This document shows positions 25,703 to 34,787 of a DNA stretch of 64,000 nt, piece by piece; position 1 is the stretch's first letter; each line of letters begins with the position of its first letter. Position numbers and translations under genes: made by a program. Origin of the DNA: Litoreibacter meonggei. GTDB taxonomy: Bacteria; Pseudomonadota; Alphaproteobacteria; Rhodobacterales; Rhodobacteraceae. Below the pieces are notes generated by a model, which worked only from the letters and a program-made list of their open reading frames with translations, was not told where the DNA came from and ran no database searches. The stretch lies in contig NZ_RCCE01000005.1 of assembly GCF_003663885.1 (NCBI RefSeq), forward strand, positions 186,001 to 250,000, given 5' to 3'.

Positions 25703-27196
25703 TTAGCCCTTTGCCGCCTCCGCGTCCTCGACAGGTTCATCATCAAGCTTCACCACGATCACTTCGTGATCCGGCACAATCTCGGCGTCCTCTGCATCAA
25801 CGGCTTCGGATTTGTCCTGCAAAGCCCCAACGATCAGTGGCAGCATCGCTGTTCCGGCAGGCATAGACACGGACGTCTCGGGCGCCTCGGTCCAGCTGAG
25901 CGTATCGAGTGTTCCACAGCCCGCGCAAGTAGGCGCCCAAGCGGCATGCACCGTCTGGCACTTCTGACACACCCATTGCGGCCCACGCGGGGCGGAAAGG
26001 GCACGGGTCAACCAGCCACGCACAACAGCATCGTCGGAACCTTCGCCGCGCTCGATCGCGGCCATAATCGTCAGCACACGCGCGGTTGGATCTGTTTCAG
26101 CCAAGCTCCCTACAGCACGACGCGCAGCGGGGAAATCCTCGGCGGCGATGTTCAACTCTGCCAACAGCGTCTTGGTCTCAGGATGATCCGGCGACACCCG
26201 CGTCAGCACCGTGAACCTCTTGATCCTCGCTTCCGGGGATTCATCAGGCGCAATCTCGGCAAAGGCCGCGGCCAGATCGGGATGCGGTTGCGCTGCCCAC
26301 GCTTTCTTAAGAACACGGGTGGCGTATTTAGGTTTCCCCTGCTCGATATACCCTAGGGCCGCAAGCACGGCGGCAGGGATCAGATCAGGCGACAGGCGGT
26401 TTGCTTCAATTGCGGTCTCCCGCGCTTCGATGCTGGAACCTTCGGCCATCACCTCTTTCGCCTCGGACAATGCCAGAACTGCGTCTCGGCGGCGGTGAAT
26501 GTCGCGCGGCAGATTGCCATGCTTCAACTTGGCGTTCAGCGTCTTGCGCGCACCCGACCAGTCTTCGGTCTCGGCTTGCAGCTTAAGCAACACATCTTGC
26601 GTTTCTTCGTGCTTTGGCTTTAGCGAAAACGCCTTTTCAGCCAGCTTCAACGCGGTGTCCGTGTCACCTTCGGCCAGCTTTTGCTTCATAATTCCGCGGA
26701 CACCCACAAAGCGGGTCCGCTCATCCGTCAGCAGACGTTTGTAAACCTCTTGCGCCTTCTTGCTATCACCTGCGGATTCGGCCGCTTGAGCAGTCAGCAA
26801 GTTGGTCAATTCAGGGCGGGCCAAATACTTTTCTGCCTTCGCAGCCTTGGCCATTGCGGTGCGCCCTTCGCCCGACGCCAACGCCATAAGACCATCCGCT
26901 AGCGCCTCAAAACCCTTCCGTTCACGATTGCGGGTGAAGTAGCGGCTGATTGCCGTCTCGTCGCCATTGAGGAAGTGGAAGGTCGCACTCAGCAAGCCTA
27001 GGACTTTCAGCAAAATCCAGAAACCAGCCAGTAAGGCCACAAGGCCCAAAATAGCCATCAACGGGCTTAGGGTGAATTCGGTATTTGCCACCGAGACGCG
27101 AACCCCGCCGCTGGTTTCCAGCAACATGCCCAAGCCCAAAGTGACCGCCACGATGACGCCAACAAACACCAGAATTTTTACGAGAGACCAAAGCAT
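25703..27196 (-). CDS. hemY: HemY-like TPR membrane protein with C-terminal zinc ribbon
   Basis: A 497-residue inner-membrane protein. Two N-terminal membrane helices (about residues 5-27 and 42-64) resemble the HemY N-terminal domain and are followed by tetratricopeptide-type helical repeats (about 95-390). Near the C-terminus two CxxC pairs (WVCQKCQTVHAAWAPTCAGCG) form a rubredoxin/zinc-ribbon-like module, as in LapB/YciM. It lies in the hemD neighbourhood, downstream of the mitofilin-like gene by 9 bp. Its exact role, in heme synthesis or in envelope homeostasis, is not settled by sequence. Confidence 0.82.
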   Translation of the reverse strand: MLWSLVKILVFVGVIVAVTLGLGMLLETSGGVRVSVANTEFTLSPLMAILGLVALLAGFWILLKVLGLLSATFHFLNGDETAISRYFTRNRERKGFEALADGLMALASGEGRTAMAKAAKAEKYLARPELTNLLTAQAAESAGDSKKAQEVYKRLLTDERTRFVGVRGIMKQKLAEGDTDTALKLAEKAFSLKPKHEETQDVLLKLQAETEDWSGARKTLNAKLKHGNLPRDIHRRRDAVLALSEAKEVMAEGSSIEARETAIEANRLSPDLIPAAVLAALGYIEQGKPKYATRVLKKAWAAQPHPDLAAAFAEIAPDESPEARIKRFTVLTRVSPDHPETKTLLAELNIAAEDFPAARRAVGSLAETDPTARVLTIMAAIERGEGSDDAVVRGWLTRALSAPRGPQWVCQKCQTVHAAWAPTCAGCGTLDTLSWTEAPETSVSMPAGTAMLPLIVGALQDKSEAVDAEDAEIVPDHEVIVVKLDDEPVEDAEAAKG

Positions 27197-27205
27197 ATAA
27201 CTATC

Positions 27206-28456
27206 CTAATTCGCGTTCAGAGTGTCTGAGAGGCTGTCAAAAGCGGCAAGTGCGTCGCGTCGCGTCGCAGCGGCGCTGGCCCAGTCCTGAAGCTCGGCCT
27301 TGCCAGCGTCCGGCAGGGCGTCAATTGTTGTCAAAGCTGCGTCCAGATCACCCGCCTTGATCGCCGCCTCGGCACGCGACAACACCGCATCGGGGTCATC
27401 CCCTTCACGAGGTGTCAAAGATCGCGCCCCAAGCTGGTCCTTGAGAAAGAAGGTCAGCCGTTCCGTCGGACTGTCACCTGCGGTTGCCTTTAACGAGGCC
27501 GACAACGCCGCCCGCGCACCGGTCGCGAACTGATCTTCCAGTGCCTTACCTGTCGGAACGCCAGTATCAGCATTGGCGGCAAGCGCCTCCGGCACATCCG
27601 TCGCCGCTGCAATCTCCGGCACGATCGGCGCATAAGGGGCGCCTGTCGTCAACGCGGTGCGCAACGCATTCAACGCCCCGCGCGCCTTGGCACGGGCTTC
27701 AGCCTGCGCGGCACTTTCCTGCTGTGCTTGCGCGGTCGCAATCTGGCCCTGCGTCAATTCACGCATCTTGTCCAAACTGGCTTCCAGCGTCTCCATCTCG
27801 GCCCGCTGCGCGTCCAGTTTGGCCTGCACATCAGCAGGCAGCGGCGCAACCTCTTGCGCCGGAATCTCGTCGATGCGGGTACTCAGCGCGGCGCGTTCCT
27901 CGGCATTCGCGGCCTGCGCTGTATCCAAAGCACTCTGCAAATCCGCTATTTTCTTGGATTGCTCGGCGAATATCGCGTCAAGATCAGCACCACCGCCAAA
28001 GACAGGCCATTCAGCCGCCTTGAAATATATCGCGCCACCAAATCCGATCACTGCGGCCAAAGCGCCGCCCAGCAGGGCCGACCAAAAGCCGCCCCGTTTC
28101 TCAACCACGGTAACCGGAGCAGAAACGGGTACAGGCTCCTCCGCAATCGTCTCGACCTCGGGTTCGTCCACCGGTTTGGCATCTTCGCCATCATCGGCGG
28201 CACCCTCGTCGACAACCTCACCATCAACCACCACTTCGCGGTGGGTTTCCACGGCTGGCAACTGGTCCGATGCCTCATCGTCTGGCGCGTCACTCTCGCC
28301 CATGCGCACACCTTCAGCCTTGGTATCAGCCATCGCGGCATCCAACTCGTCAAACTCGGCGTCTTTCACGACGCCGGATATAGCGCTGGCTTTTGACGAG
28401 CCCGGTTTTGAATCGGTCGTGGAGGTCTTGGACGGAGTGTTCTTCTTGCGGGCCAA
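27206..28456 (-). CDS. Mitofilin/COG4223-like membrane protein
   Basis: A 416-residue protein with a long acidic cytoplasmic N-terminus (about residues 1-125), one membrane helix (WSALLGGALAAVIGFGGAIY, about 127-146), a coiled-coil (about 160-260, rich in Glu, Gln and Ala) and a helical C-terminal domain. This layout is that of the alphaproteobacterial homologues of mitochondrial Mic60/mitofilin, which in this class sit next to hemD/hemY. It probably shapes or bridges the envelope. Confidence 0.78.
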   Translation of the reverse strand: MARKKNTPSKTSTTDSKPGSSKASAISGVVKDAEFDELDAAMADTKAEGVRMGESDAPDDEASDQLPAVETHREVVVDGEVVDEGAADDGEDAKPVDEPEVETIAEEPVPVSAPVTVVEKRGGFWSALLGGALAAVIGFGGAIYFKAAEWPVFGGGADLDAIFAEQSKKIADLQSALDTAQAANAEERAALSTRIDEIPAQEVAPLPADVQAKLDAQRAEMETLEASLDKMRELTQGQIATAQAQQESAAQAEARAKARGALNALRTALTTGAPYAPIVPEIAAATDVPEALAANADTGVPTGKALEDQFATGARAALSASLKATAGDSPTERLTFFLKDQLGARSLTPREGDDPDAVLSRAEAAIKAGDLDAALTTIDALPDAGKAELQDWASAAATRRDALAAFDSLSDTLNAN

Positions 28457-28555
28457 GCGCGTATTCCTTTTCGCTTCAATCGCGGGGCGACTCTATTTTA
28501 CCTACCGCCACGCCCGACCTTAGACCAACAGCTAACCCACGCTCAAGCAGAACAC

Positions 28556-29227
28556 CTAATCGCGTGCACGTTCAATGGCGTGTAACATCGCCACGGCATC
28601 CGGCGCATCCGCAACACGTGCCACATGCAACCCCGCGTCCTGCGCCACCTTTGCCGCGGAGTCGCTGATGACTATGACGTCCAGCGTCGCAATTTCCTTA
28701 CCGGTCAACTGTTTCGCAAACAGCGCTGCACTTCGCGGGGAAAACAGCGGCACGATCAACTTGTGTGCCCTCCCCAACGCCGCCCGCGCCTCGTCCGACA
28801 GCGGCACCGCGCGCTGCTCATAGACGGTCAGGGGCACCGCCCCCATATCTACATCCCCCGCCACATGCCGCCCTCGCGCATGGGCCAGTCGCATCCCCTG
28901 CGCGCGATCCGCCAGCAAGGTATTCAGGTCGCGCAAATCACCATCCGCGCTTTCGGCGTCAAACCCAGCGTCCCGCGCTTCCTGTGCGGTACGGTCACCT
29001 ACGCAAAACGCCCGCCCGCGCCATTCGCTACCCCGCACGAACCCGCGCACGCCATTTTCCGAGGTGAACACCATCGCGTCAGGTGCCTGTTCCAATGGCT
29101 CAAAGTCCAGAAACACCGTCTCCATCAGCGGCGACAAGATCACTGGCGCGGCCAAGTCAGCGGCAAAGCGCTCCCCCGCGGCTTTGGGGCGGGTCAGTAG
29201 GACGGTGGCTGGGATTGTCTGTGTCAT
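28556..29227 (-). CDS. hemD: Uroporphyrinogen-III synthase
   Basis: A 223-residue HemD-family enzyme that cyclises hydroxymethylbilane to uroporphyrinogen III. Conserved pieces are the N-terminal [45 protein letters not shown] and [15 protein letters not shown]. The ATG at 29227 starts the family sequence; the longer frame would cross into tsaD. It heads the leftward hemD / mitofilin-like / hemY-like group and is divergent from tsaD, leaving only 48 bp between the two start codons. Confidence 0.88.
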   Translation of the reverse strand: MTQTIPATVLLTRPKAAGERFAADLAAPVILSPLMETVFLDFEPLEQAPDAMVFTSENGVRGFVRGSEWRGRAFCVGDRTAQEARDAGFDAESADGDLRDLNTLLADRAQGMRLAHARGRHVAGDVDMGAVPLTVYEQRAVPLSDEARAALGRAHKLIVPLFSPRSAALFAKQLTGKEIATLDVIVISDSAAKVAQDAGLHVARVADAPDAVAMLHAIERARD

Positions 29228-29275
29228 GGCAAAGGTGTTACCCCTTGCCAAAGCCCCGCACAACAGGCCCGACCC

Positions 29276-30373
29276 TTGGCGCAAACCCTCACCATCCTTG
29301 GTATCGAAAGCAGCTGCGACGACACCGCCGCCGCCGTGGTGCGCCATACTGACGGCCAGCCGCCGGAAATCCTGTCAAACGAGGTCTTCGGCCAGACCGA
29401 CCTGCACGCCGATTTCGGCGGCGTGGTCCCCGAAATCGCCGCCCGCGCCCATGCCGAGAAACTGGACGTCATGGTGGAAACCGCCTTGGCCACCTCCGGC
29501 TTGACCCTCGCGGATATGGACGCCATAGCCGTCACCGCAGGCCCCGGCCTGATCGGCGGAGTCATGTCCGGCGTGATGTGCGCCAAGGGGCTGGCCGCTG
29601 GATCGGGCAAGCCGCTGATCGGGGTGAACCACCTTGCAGGCCACGCCCTGACCCCGCGCCTGACGGATCAGCTAGAGTTCCCCTATCTGATGCTCCTCGT
29701 CTCCGGCGGGCATTGCCAGTTCCTGATCGCCCATTCTGCCACCAAGTTCCAACGCCTTGGCGGCACCATCGACGATGCGCCGGGCGAGGCGTTCGACAAG
29801 GTGGCAAAGCTCATCGGCCTGCCGCAACCCGGCGGCCCATCCATCGAGCAGGCCGCAAAACACGGCGACCCCAAATCCCACAAGCTGCCCCGCCCTCTGC
29901 TGGACCGCGAAGGCTGCGACATGTCTTTCTCCGGCCTCAAAACCGCTACTCTGCGCGCCCGCGATGCACTGATCGCGGCACAAGGCGGGCTGCATCCACA
30001 GGACCAAGCCAACCTGTCCGCCAGCTTCCAAGCCGCCGTGACGGACGTTCTGACCGAGAAAACCCGCCGCGCCTTGGCGCAATACCTCGCCTTGAAGCCT
30101 GCACAACCGGCCATCGCCGTCGCCGGTGGCGTCGCCGCGAACCAGTCCATCCGCGGCAGCCTTTCCAACTTGGCCGACCAGCATAACGTCCGCTTCACCG
30201 CCCCGCCGCTAAAGCTGTGCACCGACAACGCCGCGATGATCGCTTGGGCGGGGATGGAGCGCTTCCGCCTTGGCTTGATCGACGATATGACCCTCACCGC
30301 GCGGCCCCGCTGGCCGCTGGACGCCGCCGCCCCTGCCATGCTGGGCTCTGGCAAAAAAGGAGCGAAAGCATGA
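29276..30373 (+). CDS. tsaD: tRNA t6A threonylcarbamoyltransferase TsaD
   Basis: A 365-residue ASKHA-fold protein that transfers threonylcarbamoyl to A37 of ANN-decoding tRNAs. Metal-binding histidines are in [13 protein letters not shown], and the family motifs [25 protein letters not shown] and [13 protein letters not shown] are all present. The start appears to be TTG at 29276, since no ATG or GTG lies in frame in the short gap to hemD. The partner TsaE is encoded at 44 kb. gpsA overlaps its stop (ATGA). Confidence 0.96.
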   Translation: MAQTLTILGIESSCDDTAAAVVRHTDGQPPEILSNEVFGQTDLHADFGGVVPEIAARAHAEKLDVMVETALATSGLTLADMDAIAVTAGPGLIGGVMSGVMCAKGLAAGSGKPLIGVNHLAGHALTPRLTDQLEFPYLMLLVSGGHCQFLIAHSATKFQRLGGTIDDAPGEAFDKVAKLIGLPQPGGPSIEQAAKHGDPKSHKLPRPLLDREGCDMSFSGLKTATLRARDALIAAQGGLHPQDQANLSASFQAAVTDVLTEKTRRALAQYLALKPAQPAIAVAGGVAANQSIRGSLSNLADQHNVRFTAPPLKLCTDNAAMIAWAGMERFRLGLIDDMTLTARPRWPLDAAAPAMLGSGKKGAKA

Positions 30374-31341
30374 CCAAGATCACCGTCGCAGGCGCAGGTG
30401 CATTCGGCTCCGCTCTAGCCGTCGCCTTGGACATGGCTGGCCGCGAGGTCACGCTGGTGGGCCGCAACGTCGACGCCTTCCAGACCAGCCGCGACAACCC
30501 GCGCCTAAAGGGTGTGCCAATTCCTGAGAACATCACCCTCACCACCGAGCTAAACGTCACCCAAGACGACCTGCTGCTGCTCGCCGTTCCGATGCAGGCC
30601 ATGTCGGGTTATCTGGAAGACACCAAGCCCAAGCCAAAGGCCGCCATCGCGTGCAGCAAAGGCGTGGACCTCGCCACCGGACGTGGCCCGACGGCAATCA
30701 TCAACGACCTGCTAGATGTGCCATCTGCGATCCTCACCGGACCCAGCTTCGCTGCCGACATTGCCCGTGGTCTGCCCACCGCGCTGGTCATCGCCACCGA
30801 AAGCGATATGGGCGAGGCATTGCAGGAGGCCCTGTCCACCGACACCCTGCGCCTTTATCTGTCCCACGACCCCATAGGCGCGGAGCTTGGCGGCGCGTTG
30901 AAAAACGTCATCGCCATCGCCTGTGGCATCTGCATCGGCGCGGGCCTCGGCGAAAGCGCGCGCGCTGCGCTCATGACACGCGGCATGGCCGAAATGTTGC
31001 GCATGGCCGTCGCCATGGGCGCCAAGCCCGAAACCCTTGCCGGCCTCGCTGGTTTCGGCGATCTGGCGCTCACCTGCACGTCCGAGCAATCGCGCAACTT
31101 TACCTTCGGCCTGTCCCTTGGTGGAAAAGGCCCAGCGCCCACCGCCACGACCGAGGGCCGCCATACCGCCCGCGCCATCGTGAAGCTGGCCGATGCCAAA
31201 GGCGTGGATATGCCCATCGCCAAAATGGTCGCCGGGGTGGTAGAAGAGAAACTGACACTGGAACAGGCGGTCTCGATGCTGCTGTCCCGACCGCTGACAA
31301 AGGAATGGCCCTATGCTTATCGCCCTGATTTGCACCGATAA
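30370..31341 (+). CDS. gpsA: Glycerol-3-phosphate dehydrogenase [NAD(P)+]
   Basis: A 323-residue enzyme that reduces dihydroxyacetone phosphate to sn-glycerol 3-phosphate for phospholipid synthesis. The dinucleotide-binding [13 protein letters not shown] is at the N-terminus, and the active-site lysine lies in [13 protein letters not shown]. The block [18 protein letters not shown] is also conserved. The ATG at 30370 overlaps the tsaD stop; an alternative far upstream frame would lie inside tsaD. The next gene starts inside its last codons. Confidence 0.95.
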   Translation: MTKITVAGAGAFGSALAVALDMAGREVTLVGRNVDAFQTSRDNPRLKGVPIPENITLTTELNVTQDDLLLLAVPMQAMSGYLEDTKPKPKAAIACSKGVDLATGRGPTAIINDLLDVPSAILTGPSFAADIARGLPTALVIATESDMGEALQEALSTDTLRLYLSHDPIGAELGGALKNVIAIACGICIGAGLGESARAALMTRGMAEMLRMAVAMGAKPETLAGLAGFGDLALTCTSEQSRNFTFGLSLGGKGPAPTATTEGRHTARAIVKLADAKGVDMPIAKMVAGVVEEKLTLEQAVSMLLSRPLTKEWPYAYRPDLHR

Positions 31342-31585
31342 ACCCGACCACCTCGATACCCGCAAGGCAAACCGCGACGCACATGTGGCGTATCTGAAAG
31401 CCTCCGACTGCGTCTTGCAGGCTGGCCCGTTCCTTAATGAGGTCGGCGATATGTACGGCTCGCTTATCGTGCTGGATGTGGAAGACATGGACGCCGCCCA
31501 CGCTTGGGCCGCCGCCGACCCCTACGCGCAGGCTGGCCTGTTCTCCGAAGTGCGTCTTGAGCAGTGGAACAAGGTGATCGGCTGA
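31313..31585 (+). CDS. YciI-family protein
   Basis: A 90-residue protein of the YciI/YCII family (ferredoxin-like fold, dimeric alpha/beta barrel). It has [20 protein letters not shown] with the conserved histidine in AHVAYL, and ADPYAQAGLFSEVRLEQWNKV as the usual ending. The family has no firm biochemical function. It overlaps gpsA by 29 bp and the next gene by 1 bp, which indicates tight translational coupling of gpsA-yciI-EVE. Confidence 0.85.
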   Translation: MLIALICTDKPDHLDTRKANRDAHVAYLKASDCVLQAGPFLNEVGDMYGSLIVLDVEDMDAAHAWAAADPYAQAGLFSEVRLEQWNKVIG

Positions 31586-31998
31586 TGCGCTACTGGTTGT
31601 TCAAATCCGAGCCGTCCACTTGGTCATGGGACGATCAGGTCGCCAAAGGCGACGCGGGCGAGGAATGGGACGGCGTGCGCAACTATCAGGCCCGCAACTT
31701 CATGCGGGAGATGAAACTCGGGGATCGCGGCTTCTTCTACCACTCCCAAAAGGACCGCGAGATCGTCGGCATTGTCGAGGTCTGCGCCGAGGCGCATCCT
31801 GACAGCACCACGGACGACGACCGATGGGAATGCGTGGACATCAAGGCGGTCAAGCCCTTGAAAACAGGCGTCACGCTGGGCCAAATCAAAGCTGACGGGC
31901 GCTTCGACGAAATGGCGCTGGTCAAAAGCTCGCGCCTTTCGGTTCAGCCCGTGACTGCACAAGAATGGGCCATGATATGCGACATGGGCGGCCTTTAG
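31585..31998 (+). CDS. EVE-domain protein (modified-base or RNA binding)
   Basis: A 137-residue protein that is almost entirely an EVE (PUA-like) domain. It starts MRYWLFKSEPSTWSWDDQ and has WDGVRNYQARNFMREMKLGD and FYHSQKDREIVGIVEV. EVE domains bind modified bases or RNA; this stand-alone thymocyte-protein-like version is common in proteobacteria and has no fixed role. Start at 31585 joins directly to the YciI stop (TGATG). Confidence 0.88.
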   Translation: MRYWLFKSEPSTWSWDDQVAKGDAGEEWDGVRNYQARNFMREMKLGDRGFFYHSQKDREIVGIVEVCAEAHPDSTTDDDRWECVDIKAVKPLKTGVTLGQIKADGRFDEMALVKSSRLSVQPVTAQEWAMICDMGGL

Positions 31999-32150
31999 CT
32001 GACTAGGTGGCTCTCCAGTGCTTACTCCGGCAAACAAGGCGCGAGCGTTTTGATATACGCCGTGCCCATAGTGACAGCGAGACTTCGCGAGCGGTGGATT
32101 AAACGAGGCTTCTGGTATATTTTGCCCCAGTACGAGAGCGAGAAATCGGT

Positions 32151-32831
32151 ATGTCACAGTTCACAAATTTAACCGAGCGCCGCACCAGCATCGACGATAT
32201 CTTCGACACATTGCACGAGGACATTGTCACGCTAAAGCTGATGCCCGGCACGAAAATCTCCGAGGCCGAGATCGCCAATCAGTTTTCGGTCTCCCGCCAG
32301 CCAGTCCGTGACGCGTTCTCTCGCTTGGGCAATCTCGGGCTGCTGCTGATACGGCCTCAGAAGGCGACAGTTGTTCGCAAGTTTTCAATTCCCGAAATAT
32401 TCCACGCCCGTTTTGTTCGCACCGCGATCGAGGTCGAGGTCCTGCGCACTGCGGTCCTCAAATGGTCCGACACCGACACAACACCCATTCGCGAAAACAT
32501 GAAGCAGCAGGTTGCTGCGGTGAAGGCCCAAGACACCGACCGTTTCCACGGGTTGGACTATGAGTTCCACAAGCTGCTCTGCGCGGCGGCAGGCTTCGAA
32601 ATGGCGTTCGAGACGATTGCCGAAATGAAAACCAAGGTCGACCGCCTGTGTCGCCTCTCGCTTGAAGAGCCGACCGAAATGAAAGTTCTGCTCGAAGATC
32701 ACGAACGCATCCTCTCGGGGTTGGATAGCAATGACTTTTCGGCGTTGGAGACAGTAATTCGGACCCATCTCGCGCGGCTGGACTCTGTGGTCGAAAAAGT
32801 TCGGCTACAGCATTCAGAGTACTTCGAATAA
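32151..32831 (+). CDS. GntR-family (FadR/FCD subfamily) transcriptional regulator
   Basis: A 226-residue regulator with an N-terminal winged helix (about residues 10-75: LMPGTKISEAEIANQFSVSR, QPVRDAFSRLGNLGLLLI) and an all-helical FCD ligand domain (about 85-215) holding the metal-binding histidines expected of the family, such as in GLDYEFHKLL. It stands alone between the EVE gene and a small membrane protein, so its targets cannot be named from context. Confidence 0.88.
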   Translation: MSQFTNLTERRTSIDDIFDTLHEDIVTLKLMPGTKISEAEIANQFSVSRQPVRDAFSRLGNLGLLLIRPQKATVVRKFSIPEIFHARFVRTAIEVEVLRTAVLKWSDTDTTPIRENMKQQVAAVKAQDTDRFHGLDYEFHKLLCAAAGFEMAFETIAEMKTKVDRLCRLSLEEPTEMKVLLEDHERILSGLDSNDFSALETVIRTHLARLDSVVEKVRLQHSEYFE

Positions 32832-32908
32832 CGGCACCCATCAAAAAGTTGGGCGCTGACTGACTTCGCTGCTACCCTTGCCGTACAACTGGGTTGGAGG
32901 AGCATATA

Positions 32909-33301
32909 ATGGGATTTCTATCAATTATCGTCGCCGCAATTGCTGGATTCGCTTTTGGCGCGGTTTGGTACATGTCACTGGCCAAACCATGGGTGGAGGC
33001 CGCAGGCATCAAAACCGGCGCTGACGGAAAGCCAGAAAACAACTCGATGACCCCGTTTCTGATGGCCGCCGCTGCGATGGTCATTGTCGCAGGCATGATG
33101 CGCCACACCTTTGCAGCCTCTGGAATAGACACCGCGATGTCGGGGCTGGTCGCGGGCTTGGGCATCGGTCTGTTCTTCATCTCGCCGTGGATCATGATTA
33201 ACAACGGATATGGCGACCGTCCGTTCAAGCTGACGTTGATCGACGGCGGCTATGCCACGTTCGGCTGCGCGCTGATGGGCTTCGTGCTGGGCCTGTTCTA
33301 A
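32909..33301 (+). CDS. DUF1761-family membrane protein
   Basis: A 130-residue protein with four predicted membrane segments (about residues 3-22, 48-68, 75-98 and 108-128), reading MGFLSIIVAAIAGFAFGAVW at its start. It fits DUF1761, a family of small integral membrane proteins of unknown function. The start at 32909 is set by GGAGG about 8 bases upstream. A hairpin at 33328-33357 may end its transcript. Confidence 0.78.
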   Translation: MGFLSIIVAAIAGFAFGAVWYMSLAKPWVEAAGIKTGADGKPENNSMTPFLMAAAAMVIVAGMMRHTFAASGIDTAMSGLVAGLGIGLFFISPWIMINNGYGDRPFKLTLIDGGYATFGCALMGFVLGLF

Positions 33302-33327
33302 AGCCGCAAACCCGACGCAAAAATGAA

Positions 33328-33357
33328 AAGAGGGTCCCGACCCCCCGGAACCCTCTT
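33328..33357 (+). terminator. Possible terminator hairpin of the DUF1761 gene
   Basis: AAGAGGGT (33328-33335) pairs perfectly with ACCCTCTT (33350-33357) around a C-rich loop, 26 bp past the stop. The T-run after it is poor. Confidence 0.45.
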
Positions 33358-33525
33358 CTACCCCACGTGTTTGGTTACTCGCACCACGTGTCTTGAAAAC
33401 TGGATCCGGCCATACTGGCTCGGTGTCTTAGGGGTAGCCGCCTCAAACGCGCATTGCAAACAAACTATCCGCGCAATTCGATGCCCATTTCTTTCAAATT
33501 TTTCAGACTTATAGGGCAATCATAA

Positions 33526-33557
33526 AAAACGCCCGCTCGAAAACGGGCGGGCGTTTT
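33526..33557 (-). terminator. Rho-independent terminator of the DUF2853 gene
   Basis: Perfect 11-bp arms AAAACGCCCGC (33526-33536) and GCGGGCGTTTT (33547-33557). Read leftward it is followed by T residues and lies 24 bp past the DUF2853 stop. It could also act on the rightward strand. The 33302-33525 stretch between the two convergent genes otherwise holds no credible gene. Confidence 0.85.
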
Positions 33558-33581
33558 GAATTTGCACAAGAGCAGTAGGGC

Positions 33582-33923
33582 TTAGCCGTACACCGCCTCT
33601 TTGTTGAAATGCTTGGTCAGCATGTAATACACCACAGCGCGGTACTTGTTGCGCTCGGATTTGCCATAGGTTTCGATCACCGAGTTGATGGCTTCCATCA
33701 GCTGCGGGCTGTCGGACAGGCCCAGCTTCTTAATCAGGAAGTTGTTCTTAACGGTTTCCAGCTCTTCCGGCTGGCTGCCAGCAACTGTCGATGCGTCGGC
33801 ATTGTAGATCGCCGGACCGCAACCGATAGTGACCTTGGTCAGCAAGTCCATGTCTGGCGTCATGCCACATTTGTTTTTCAGATCGTCCGCATAGACAGCG
33901 ATCAGCTCGTCACGTTTTCCCAT
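33582..33923 (-). CDS. DUF2853-family protein
   Basis: A 113-residue, mainly helical protein fitting DUF2853: MGKRDELIAVYADDLKNKCG, then VTIGCGPAIYNADASTVAGS and a C-terminal RNKYRAVVYYMLTKHFNKE. The function is unknown. The start at 33923 has GGGAGA eight bases upstream. It is a single-gene unit closed by a strong terminator, which hints at high expression. Confidence 0.82.
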   Translation of the reverse strand: MGKRDELIAVYADDLKNKCGMTPDMDLLTKVTIGCGPAIYNADASTVAGSQPEELETVKNNFLIKKLGLSDSPQLMEAINSVIETYGKSERNKYRAVVYYMLTKHFNKEAVYG

Positions 33924-34061
33924 TGAAATATCTCCCACCAATGTTCGGGCACATCAGGCCCCGTTTCAGACCTCTAAAAGGTCTTAAGGCGAACAATACT
34001 GGCTAAATCAGCCAATCCAAAGGAAAAATGCCGATACTTTTCCCCGCAGGCGGCATCAAGC

Positions 34062-34757
34062 CTAGCGGCAGGTTCCCCAGCCATTATTCTGAAAGTGAAA
34101 ATGGTCCGCATGAAGCGCGTTATACTCTGGTCCCAGCACCGTCGAGAACCATTGGCAGCCCGTGTCGCGCAGGTCACGAAGGAAGGATTTTTGTGCAGGA
34201 GTTCCGTCCCAGTCCGCAAGCAAATCCATCCGCGTTCCATCCACAAGAACCACGCCGCGAATATCGATCGACGCCGCTGTGGCATGGGTGCTCATCCGGT
34301 TGCTTGTGCCTCGGATAGGCCGACAATTGTAGCTTCCGATATGCCGGATTTCACTAACTCCCTGGCCAAAATTCTTTTGTGCAGCGGGCTGCACCCCGTG
34401 CTGCTCCCACATGGTGAGCCGAAGGGCAGTTTCGCATGCCGTCTCGATTTTGCGCAGCTTGGATGCGCCCGCGTAAGTAAGTTCCACACGATTGGCGATG
34501 CCGCACCGCTCTCCACCTAGCAACGGGTCCATCGCCCGAAACTGCGCCGCTTGCGCCAAAACACGCAAACACGCCTCTGGCTCGTCCAGTACACGACGCA
34601 GTTTGAAATGAGTCACTGGCGTCACAGGATCGGACAACACCAATTCACGCAGCGGGTTCCATTCGCGCGGCACAGGGCTGCGCGGATCGGTAAACGCCCA
34701 GTAAACGCCAAACGCCACCGCAGCAAAAACCGCGGTGGCGCTCAGAATACTCAGCAA
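34062..34757 (-). CDS. Extensin-like C-terminal domain protein
   Basis: A 231-residue protein with one N-terminal membrane anchor or signal (about residues 1-24) and an extensin-like domain (Pfam Extensin_2-type). Its features are NRVELTYAGASKLRKIETAC, STHATAASIDIRG and the ending LHADHFHFQNNGWGTCR. The HAxxxDI...HxDHFH pattern resembles the zinc ligands of M15-type peptidoglycan peptidases, so a cell-wall role is plausible. It lies 30 bp downstream of ahcY on the same strand. Confidence 0.78.
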   Translation of the reverse strand: MLSILSATAVFAAVAFGVYWAFTDPRSPVPREWNPLRELVLSDPVTPVTHFKLRRVLDEPEACLRVLAQAAQFRAMDPLLGGERCGIANRVELTYAGASKLRKIETACETALRLTMWEQHGVQPAAQKNFGQGVSEIRHIGSYNCRPIRGTSNRMSTHATAASIDIRGVVLVDGTRMDLLADWDGTPAQKSFLRDLRDTGCQWFSTVLGPEYNALHADHFHFQNNGWGTCR

Positions 34758-34787
34758 GATGCGAAAGGTGGCGATAGTGTCGCCCCC

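Noticed and set aside
33323-33514. 63-codon frame between the DUF1761 and DUF2853 genes
   Set aside because: It starts inside a terminator-like hairpin, has no good ribosome binding site and its translation looks like random sequence.
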